Below are positions 36,493-42,908 of a stretch of DNA of 45,101 nt, in pieces. The stretch is taken from positions 1 to 45,101 of the forward strand of contig JAURME010000072.1 in the NCBI GenBank assembly GCA_030830865.1, written 5' to 3'. Source of the stretch: Candidatus Nanopelagicales bacterium. Its GTDB lineage: Bacteria > Actinomycetota > Actinomycetes > S36-B12. The number at the start of each line of letters is the position of its first letter. Within the stretch, counting starts at the first letter, position 1. Made by a program: the position numbers and the translations under genes. The notes beneath the pieces are model-generated. The model saw nothing but the letters and a program-made list of their open reading frames with translations. It was not told the DNA's origin and ran no database searches.

Positions 36493-36930
36493 TCAGATGC
36501 CCGGCAGCACCTCCCCACTGAGGTCGGAAAAGGCCTCTTCCTGGGCGGCCAGGTAGGTCGCCCAGGTGGCGGCGTCCCAGATCTCGGCCGTCGAGTTCTT
36601 GCCCACGACCACGACATCGCGGTCGAGTCCGGCGTATTCCCGGAGGGTCGGAGGCACGGTGATGCGTCCCTGACGGTCCGGGATCTCGTCCGAGGCCCCG
36701 GAGAACAGCACTCGCTGGTACGCCTGCGCTCGCGGATCCGACCGGGACGCCTCGTTGAGGCGCTCGGCGTAGCTGGCGAACTCCGCCGCCGGCCAGACGA
36801 CGATCGACCGGTCCTGGCCCTTGGTCAGGACGAGGCCGCCGGCGAATCCCTCGCGGAACTTGGCTGGGAGCACGAGCCGGCCCTTGTCGTCCAGCTTCGG
36901 GGTGTGGGTGCCGAGGAAGCCAAGAAACAT
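36493..36930 (-). CDS. mraZ: Transcriptional regulator MraZ
   Basis: 145 aa with two SpoVT/AbrB-like repeats: HTPKLDDKGRLVLPAKFRE (about 9-27) and EIPDRQGRITVPPTLREYAG (about 82-101), each with the DxxGRxxxP DNA-binding loop. MraZ binds tandem boxes upstream of its own gene and represses or tunes the dcw cluster. ATG 36930 is chosen because GGGGGAGG lies 9 nt upstream and MFLGFLGTHTPKLD is the family N-terminus; the in-frame ATG at 36957 is less likely. Confidence 0.97.
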   Translation of the reverse strand: MFLGFLGTHTPKLDDKGRLVLPAKFREGFAGGLVLTKGQDRSIVVWPAAEFASYAERLNEASRSDPRAQAYQRVLFSGASDEIPDRQGRITVPPTLREYAGLDRDVVVVGKNSTAEIWDAATWATYLAAQEEAFSDLSGEVLPGI

Positions 36931-36984
36931 GTGCCCGACCTCCCCCTTCCACCCCATACGTCACCCTGGTCTCTCCAAGTGCCG

Positions 36985-37018
36985 CCACTGTACTCCACTT
37001 TCCTCCACCGTCAACCAC
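36985..37018 (-). promoter_or_regulatory. mraZ promoter overlapped by four MraZ boxes
   Basis: On the minus strand GTGG occurs at 37018, 37008, 36998 and 36988, exactly 10 bp apart. This is the spacing known for MraZ operators, whose repeats are TGGG- or GTGG-like. Interleaved with them is TTGACG (37014-37009), 16 nt, TACAGT (36992-36987), a good housekeeping promoter. A ring of MraZ bound here would cover both hexamers. Transcription would begin near 36980 with a leader of about 50 nt. Confidence 0.75.
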
Positions 37019-37135
37019 ACTTCCCCTAACAATTTGGTCACGCCCTCCACCTCCCCCCGCCGTCCCCTGAGACCACCGGAACCGGGTCTCCGCGTCGTCT
37101 CCGCGTCGTGCGCGGGATTCCCCACGAGGGCGACG

Positions 37136-37141
37136 TAGCCT
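37136..37141 (+). promoter_or_regulatory. -10 element of a probable leaderless promoter for the DUF3048 gene
   Basis: TAGCCT, then 6 nt (GCGTCC), then the GTG at 37148. It contains no AGGG or GGAG, so it cannot be read as a ribosome site. It is in the 217-bp divergent region shared with mraZ. Confidence 0.6.
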
Positions 37142-37147
37142 GCGTCC

Positions 37148-38377
37148 GTGACCGATGCCCCCTCCCCGGACCTCCGACGCACCCGCACCGTCACCTCTGG
37201 CCTGGTGCTCGGTCTCGCCGTCAGCTCGCTCGTCCTCGGCGCCTGCACCCCGGGGTCCGGCCCGGATGTCCAGGCGCCCTCGGCCTCGTCCTCCGGAGCC
37301 TCCGGCAGCGCCGCTCCGTCGACCACCTCGAGCGCGGCGGCCATGTCGTCCCCGACGTCCGAGCCCACGCCCGGCCCGACCGAGCCCCCGCCGTGGCGCT
37401 CCCCTCTCACCGGCGAGGTCGGCGAGGAGGGCCAACCCGTCCTCATCGTGAAGATGGACAACACCCGGAACGCCCAGCCGCACGCCGGCCTCAGCAAGGC
37501 GGACGTCGTCTACATCGAGGAGGTCGAGTACGGGATGACCCGCATCGCGGCGGTGTTCTCCAGCGAGATCCCCGATCGCATCGGTCCCGTGCGGTCCGCC
37601 CGCATCACCGACATCGACCTTCTCGCCCAGTACCGCCGGCCGGCGTTCTCCTACTCCGGCGCACAGCGCAAGATGTTCCCCGTCCTCGACTCCGCCCCGT
37701 TCGTCGATGTCTCGCCGCGTCGAGGCGATGCCGGCTACAGCCGCGACTACGCCCGGCGTGCGCCGTACAACTACTTCATCGACGGCACCGTGGCGATCGA
37801 GCGCGCGCCCAAGGCCAGTGCCGCACGGGACATCGGATTCACCTTCAGCGAAGACGTTCCCGTCGGAGGTCGGGTGGCCACCTCGGCGAGAGCCGCATGG
37901 CCCTATTCGTCGGCGGAGTTCACCTACCGCCCGAGGAAGGGCACCTACTCCGTCGACCTCAATGACGAGAAGGCCGCCGCTGAGGAGAGCAAGGAGGCGC
38001 AGCAGGCATCAACCGTCGTCATCCAGTACGTCAAGCAGGAAGCCTCGCGATTCTTCGACAAGGGCGGAGGCAACACCCCGCATGCCGAGACGATCGGTTC
38101 GGGCCGGGCACTCGTCCTGCGTGACGGGATGGGCTGGAAGGCCCGGTGGGACCGACCTTCCGCGAAGCAGGGCACCACGTTCACGACAGCCGAGGGGGAG
38201 CCACTGCCCTTCAAGCCCGGCCAGGTGTGGGTGGTGCTGCTGGACCGTGATCGCAAGGCCACGGTCGAGCCGTGGACGTGGCCCGACACGACCTCCACGA
38301 GTGCATCCCCCAGTGCATCCCCGAGCTCGACGATGGTGCCGCAGTCCTCGACGGAGCCATCGTCGGCCTCTGACTAG
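37148..38377 (+). CDS. DUF3048 (YerB-like) lipoprotein
   Basis: 409 aa. A signal peptide ends in the lipobox L30-G31-A32-C33, and a Ser/Pro/Thr-rich linker runs to about residue 82. The DUF3048 domain follows (VLIVKMDNTRNAQPHAGLSKADVVYIEEVE, with IPDRIGPVRSARITDI). The function of the family is unknown; members are surface lipoproteins. The last 30 residues are again Ser/Thr/Pro-rich. GTG 37148 is used; no Shine-Dalgarno is seen. It converges with rmuC, with 12 bp between. Confidence 0.92.
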   Translation: MTDAPSPDLRRTRTVTSGLVLGLAVSSLVLGACTPGSGPDVQAPSASSSGASGSAAPSTTSSAAAMSSPTSEPTPGPTEPPPWRSPLTGEVGEEGQPVLIVKMDNTRNAQPHAGLSKADVVYIEEVEYGMTRIAAVFSSEIPDRIGPVRSARITDIDLLAQYRRPAFSYSGAQRKMFPVLDSAPFVDVSPRRGDAGYSRDYARRAPYNYFIDGTVAIERAPKASAARDIGFTFSEDVPVGGRVATSARAAWPYSSAEFTYRPRKGTYSVDLNDEKAAAEESKEAQQASTVVIQYVKQEASRFFDKGGGNTPHAETIGSGRALVLRDGMGWKARWDRPSAKQGTTFTTAEGEPLPFKPGQVWVVLLDRDRKATVEPWTWPDTTSTSASPSASPSSTMVPQSSTEPSSASD

Positions 38378-38389
38378 TTCGTTCCCCTG

Positions 38390-39538
38390 TCAGCCGCCGC
38401 GGAGCGCTGCGGGATCGGACTGCCGCAGGTCGTCGTCGATCTCCTCCGGGACCGCCAGCGACTTCGGGGCGTCCACCCCCAGGTCGCGCATGCGGCGCGC
38501 CTGACGCATCGCCTGGCGATCGAAGGAGCCGACGAAGGCGTTGTACCCGCGCACGGCTTGGTCCAGTCCGCGACGCATGCCTTCCAGGTGGTCGGTCAGG
38601 ACCGCCAGGCGGGCCAGCATCTCCGCACCGGCCTGCCGGACCTGCTCGGCATTCTCGGCCATGAGCTGACGCTGGTAGCCGAAGGCGATCGTGCGCAGCA
38701 GGGCGAGCATCGTGGTTGGCGTCGCCAGGATGACCTGTCGCTCGAACGTCTTCTCCAGCAGCAGGCCATCGACCTCCAGCGCAGCGGAGAGCAGGGACTC
38801 CAGCGGAAGGAACATCACCACGAAGTCTGGGCTCCGATCAGAGTCGGAGTAGCCCTTCGCCGACAGCTCGCGGCTGCGCGCAAGGAGGTCGTAGGCGTGC
38901 TTGCGCAATAGGTCGTCGCGCTCGGGACCAGCCGACAGTCCAGCCGCCTGCCAGTACGCGTCGAACGGGAACTTCGCGTCGACGAGCACCTCGCCTCCCC
39001 CGGGCAGGTGGACGACGACGTCCGGCCGGGACAGGCCGGCGCCATCGGGACGTGCGTCGGGTCGAGAACCCTGGCGGGTCAGGTGCACGCCCTCGAGGAG
39101 CCCGGCGTGCTCGAGGAGGCCCTCCAGCTGCATCTCCCCCCACTGCCCGCGTGTCTGACCACGGGCGAGCGCCCCGGCCAGCTGGGTCGTCGCTGACTCC
39201 AGGGACTGATAGCGCTCCTGGACAGAGGTGAGCTGACTGGTGAGGGTGGCCTCCGCGGTCGCGCGGTCGCGACTGGCGGCGTCCGATGCCCGACGCAGGC
39301 TCTCCAGGCTCTCGCGCACCGGGGTCAGCAGATCCGCCATCCCCGACATCTCCACGATGCGGGCACGGGCTGCCTCGGCCTCGGACCGGGTCGACGAGAG
39401 GAGGGCCTCCGCGTGCACGGCGCGATCACGTTCCCGTGACACCCGCGACCCGAGCCACGACCACACCATCGCTGCCGCGAGGGTCGCCCCCACCAGCAGG
39501 CCGATGGCGAGCCCGACAGTCAGACCTGCGATGTCCAT
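38390..39538 (-). CDS. rmuC: RmuC-family DNA recombination protein
   Basis: 382 aa. An N-terminal membrane span (about 4-27) is followed by a coiled coil (about 35-120) and the RmuC nuclease-like domain: RGQWGEMQLEGLLEHAGL, then VDAKFPFDAYW, then VVMFLPLESLLSAAL and LATPTTMLALLRTIAFG. RmuC limits recombination at inverted repeats in E. coli; its exact reaction is not established. Its start is divergent from the HelD-like gene over 123 bp. CAGCAT lies 7 nt before the ATG. Confidence 0.93.
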   Translation of the reverse strand: MDIAGLTVGLAIGLLVGATLAAAMVWSWLGSRVSRERDRAVHAEALLSSTRSEAEAARARIVEMSGMADLLTPVRESLESLRRASDAASRDRATAEATLTSQLTSVQERYQSLESATTQLAGALARGQTRGQWGEMQLEGLLEHAGLLEGVHLTRQGSRPDARPDGAGLSRPDVVVHLPGGGEVLVDAKFPFDAYWQAAGLSAGPERDDLLRKHAYDLLARSRELSAKGYSDSDRSPDFVVMFLPLESLLSAALEVDGLLLEKTFERQVILATPTTMLALLRTIAFGYQRQLMAENAEQVRQAGAEMLARLAVLTDHLEGMRRGLDQAVRGYNAFVGSFDRQAMRQARRMRDLGVDAPKSLAVPEEIDDDLRQSDPAALRGG

Positions 39539-39661
39539 GGATCCGATGCTGCCTCACGGGTGTGACAGCCGCTCCCGTGACACGCGCAGATCCGCCGCGT
39601 GGCAGACTCTTCTTCCCCCTCGCCACCGGCGGGGAGATGCAGGGACCACAGGGGAGGTGGG

Positions 39662-41761
39662 ATGGACGCGGTCCAGGAGGAGCAGGCATTCGTCGACGAC
39701 GCCTACGCCCTGCTGGCGACGCAGATCGACCACCTGACCCAGCGCATGGCGCGGGTCGCGACCGCACCGTCCACCGGAACGCCACAGGACCTGCTCGAGC
39801 GGCAGGCACTCCACGACTCGCTGTCCCACCAGCTGGCCAGTGCCACGGCAGCCCAGAACCGCCTGTGCTTCGGTCGGATCGACCATGCCGACGGCCTCGT
39901 CCAGCACCTCGGACGCGTGGGCCTGCGCGACTCGTCCGGCGATCCGGTCCTGCTCGACTGGCGCGCGCCCAGCGCCGCGGGCTTCTACCAGGCCACCACC
40001 GTCGACCCCATGGGGCTGGCGAGCCGTCGCCGCATCATCACCCGGGACCGGACGGTCACGCACACCGAGGACGAGGACCTCAGTGACCCGACCGTGATCA
40101 CCGTCGACGCCGCAGCACGGGCCGTCGATGCTCCGCGCCAGGGCCGGATGGGCGACATCATCGCGACCATCGCGGCCGATCAGGACCGCATCGTGCGCAG
40201 TCCGCTCAACCGTGTGACCGTCGTGCAGGGCGGCCCGGGCACCGGCAAGACCGTGGTCGCCCTTCACCGGGCGGCCTGGCTCCTCTACACCTACCGCGAC
40301 CGCCTGGCGCGAGACGGCGTGCTCGTCATCGGCCCTTCACACGCGTTTCTGCGGTACATCGACCAGGTGCTCCCGAGTCTGGGCGAGACCGACGTGGTGC
40401 TGCTGACGCCCGGCGATCTCTACCCCGGGGTCTCCACGGATCTGCCCGACGCGCCCGCCGCCGCGGCCGTCAAGGGTGACCTCGTCATGGCCAAGGTGAT
40501 CGCCCAGGCCGTGCGCAACCGGATCCGCGTGCCCGCCCACGACGTCACGATGCGCCTCGAGGACGGGTCCAGCGTGACGATCACCGCGGCGCAGTTGGCC
40601 GACGCCCGCAGGGGTGTGCCGCGCAACGGCAGTTTCCACGGCAACCGCGAGCCGTTCCTGAAGCGCGCCCTCGATCACCTGTCCCGGCACCGCGCCGTCC
40701 AACGAGGTGAGGATCCCTCCGATCCGGACATCCGACTCGCACATCTGCAGGACCTCGTCGACGAGCCAGCGGTGCGCCGGACGCTCAATCTCATGTGGCT
40801 GCCCATCACGCCCGAGCGACTCGTGACGCTGTTGCTGACCGACGCTGACACTCTCGCCGCCGCTGCCCACGGACTGCTGTCCCCCGTTCAGCAGGCGACA
40901 CTCCTCCGCGAGCCCGGTGCGCCGTGGACTATCGACGACGCCCCCCTCCTCGACGAGGCGGCCGACCGCCTCGGCGAATTCGTCCGCCCCACCGCGGCGA
41001 CGCGCGAGAACGCCGACTTCGCGGAACTCCATGTCGAGGACCCACTGGCGCGCCACCGACCGACCACCACCCTCGCTGAACGTGCGGTGAACGACCGGGA
41101 CTGGGTCTATGGCCACGTCGTCGTCGACGAGGCGCAGGAGCTCTCGCGCATGGCCTGGCGGGCCCTGGCTCGCCGTTGCGGACGACGCTCCATGACGATC
41201 GTCGGGGATCTGCAGCAGACCACCCACCCCGCGGGGGCCCGCGACTGGCGCGAGGTACTCGACTGGGCCGGTGACCACGTCGACCTGCACACCCTGACCG
41301 TCACCTACCGGATCACCCAGCAGACCGCGGACACCGCCGCTGAACTGCTCACCGCGGCGGGGGGAGATGCCCCGATCCTCCACCCGATCCGCGAGGGCGC
41401 GCCGACCGAGCACCTCTCGACGCCGCGCGGCCTGCTGGCCGACCTCATCCTCGACCGTGTCCGCGACGAGGTGGGCCGCGTCGGCGTGATCGTGCCCGAT
41501 GATCGCGCCGGATCCTTCATGGTGGACCTTGCGGCCAGCGATGCCCGCTTCGGAATCGGAGCCGACGCGGTCGACGCCCCCATCGCCGTGCTCACGGCCC
41601 GTGAGACCAAGGGCCTGGAGTTCGACCACGTGTTCGTCATCGATCCCGATGCCATCGCCCGACAGACCGCACGCGGCGCGGACGTCTACGTGGCCTGTAC
41701 CCGAGCCACGCAGACCCTTCACCTCATCGATCTCGTGTATCCGAGCGCGCCGGTCGACTGA
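39662..41761 (+). CDS. helD: HelD-like superfamily 1 helicase
   Basis: 699 aa. An N-terminal helical arm (about 1-65) is followed by RIDHADGLVQHLGRVGL, LLDWRAP, then UvrD-type motifs: Walker A GGPGTGKT (190-197), Walker B VVVDEAQE near 485, GDLQQTTHP, and a C-terminal ETKGLEFDHVFVIDP. This order is that of actinobacterial HelD, an ATPase that pulls stalled RNA polymerase off DNA and can lower rifampicin sensitivity. ATG 39662 is chosen for its GGGGAGGTGGG ribosome site. Confidence 0.88.
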   Translation: MDAVQEEQAFVDDAYALLATQIDHLTQRMARVATAPSTGTPQDLLERQALHDSLSHQLASATAAQNRLCFGRIDHADGLVQHLGRVGLRDSSGDPVLLDWRAPSAAGFYQATTVDPMGLASRRRIITRDRTVTHTEDEDLSDPTVITVDAAARAVDAPRQGRMGDIIATIAADQDRIVRSPLNRVTVVQGGPGTGKTVVALHRAAWLLYTYRDRLARDGVLVIGPSHAFLRYIDQVLPSLGETDVVLLTPGDLYPGVSTDLPDAPAAAAVKGDLVMAKVIAQAVRNRIRVPAHDVTMRLEDGSSVTITAAQLADARRGVPRNGSFHGNREPFLKRALDHLSRHRAVQRGEDPSDPDIRLAHLQDLVDEPAVRRTLNLMWLPITPERLVTLLLTDADTLAAAAHGLLSPVQQATLLREPGAPWTIDDAPLLDEAADRLGEFVRPTAATRENADFAELHVEDPLARHRPTTTLAERAVNDRDWVYGHVVVDEAQELSRMAWRALARRCGRRSMTIVGDLQQTTHPAGARDWREVLDWAGDHVDLHTLTVTYRITQQTADTAAELLTAAGGDAPILHPIREGAPTEHLSTPRGLLADLILDRVRDEVGRVGVIVPDDRAGSFMVDLAASDARFGIGADAVDAPIAVLTARETKGLEFDHVFVIDPDAIARQTARGADVYVACTRATQTLHLIDLVYPSAPVD

Positions 41762-41897
41762 ACGCACCCGGCGCGTGACCACATCGTTGCCGACCTGAGA
41801 CCTTCTCCGCGGAACGGTCGTCAGCGTGCAACGCGTCCCATCCGCAGAGGACACTGCCAGTGACAGCCACGTCACGGTCCGGACGTCTGGAGGAGCG

Positions 41898-42908
41898 ATG
41901 AACGCCACCCGCACACCAAGTCACCGCACTGTGGTCGCCGCCGCGACCGTCATGGCCCTGGCCGGGCTACTGGCCGGCTGCGGCTCGTCCGGTGTTGCGT
42001 ACGACACCTCTGCCTCCGACGCGATGGCGCCCATGGCCGAGGAGGCCATGCCGGACATGATGGTCGACGGGGAGATGGCGGCGGAGGCGCCCCGAATGGA
42101 CTCCGCGTCCGGCACCTCCGCGTCGATAGACGCGGAGCGTCAGGTGATCCGCACCGCCTACATCAGCATGCGCGTCGACAGCGTGCCGGCCTCGGCAGCC
42201 GACGTCCGCGGGATCGCGGGCGGGTTCGGCGGCATCGTGACGGACGAGAGCATGACCGCCGACGGATCGAGCGACGCGGACGTCGCCAACAGCTACGCGA
42301 CGGTGACCGTGCAGGTGCCAGCCGACCGCCTCGAGGACTTCCTTTCCGCCATCGCCGACCTCGGCACAGTCGACTCACGGACCGTGAGCGCCCAGGATGT
42401 CACGCTGCAGGTGGTCGACCTCGATGCTCGAATCGATGCCCTGACGACGAGCATCACGCGCCTCGAGCAGCTGCTTGCGCGCGCTGAGACCGTCGAGGAC
42501 CTGCTCGCGATCGAGACCGAGCTCTCGCGCCGTCAGGCGGATCTCGATGCCCTCCAGGCACAGCGGACCTGGCTCGGCGACCAGGTGGCCATGTCCACCG
42601 TCACCGTCTCGCTCAGCCCCACGACCTACGTGACGAGCAGCGGAGCACCCGGATTCCTCTCCGGCCTGGAGACTGGCTGGTCAGCACTCGTGGCCGCTGC
42701 AGGTGCGCTCATCACGCTCGCCGGAGTCCTGCTGCCGTTCCTGGTGCTGCTCGGGATCATCGCGGTTCCGGTGACGTTCCTCATCGTGCGACTGGCTCGA
42801 CGCGGACGTAGGGTCCAAGGATGGGAGTCAGGCGCGACCGGCGACGTCGCGGCGGACCCGGTCGCCGACGCCGCCTCCTCATCGCCGGGGTCGCCGCCCT
42901 CGCGCTGA
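41898..42908 (+). CDS. DUF4349 lipoprotein with C-terminal membrane segment
   Basis: 336 aa. A signal peptide ends in lipobox L25-A26-G27... C28. A Met/Asp/Glu-rich stretch follows (43-67, seven Met). The DUF4349 domain begins near 80 (RQVIRTAYISMRVDSV), with a predicted coiled coil at 175-228, then TVTVSLSP and one or two membrane spans at 263-300. The function is unknown. ATG 41898 has a strong TGGAGGAG site. The 3' end overlaps the hydrolase-ABC gene by 88 bp in another frame. Confidence 0.88.
   Translation: MNATRTPSHRTVVAAATVMALAGLLAGCGSSGVAYDTSASDAMAPMAEEAMPDMMVDGEMAAEAPRMDSASGTSASIDAERQVIRTAYISMRVDSVPASAADVRGIAGGFGGIVTDESMTADGSSDADVANSYATVTVQVPADRLEDFLSAIADLGTVDSRTVSAQDVTLQVVDLDARIDALTTSITRLEQLLARAETVEDLLAIETELSRRQADLDALQAQRTWLGDQVAMSTVTVSLSPTTYVTSSGAPGFLSGLETGWSALVAAAGALITLAGVLLPFLVLLGIIAVPVTFLIVRLARRGRRVQGWESGATGDVAADPVADAASSSPGSPPSR
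42809..42814 (+). promoter_or_regulatory. -10 element of a probable leaderless promoter inside the DUF4349 gene
   Basis: TAGGGT, then 6 nt (CCAAGG), then the ATG at 42821. It lies within codons of the DUF4349 C-terminal tail. AGGG or AAGG could also serve as a weak ribosome site, so both readings remain open. Confidence 0.5.

Noticed and set aside
36931-36957. Longer mraZ start at ATG 36957
   Set aside because: The nine extra residues lack family similarity, and the GGGGGAGG ribosome site is placed for ATG 36930.
41860-41875. GTGAC-GTCAC inverted repeat before the DUF4349 gene, and GTGACA repeats before the HelD-like gene (39562-39582)
   Set aside because: Arms of 5-6 bp in GC-rich spacer DNA are too short to claim a regulator site.
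40337-41914. A 525-codon minus-strand frame opposite the HelD-like gene
   Set aside because: Shadow frame; the plus-strand helicase motifs and ribosome site are clear.
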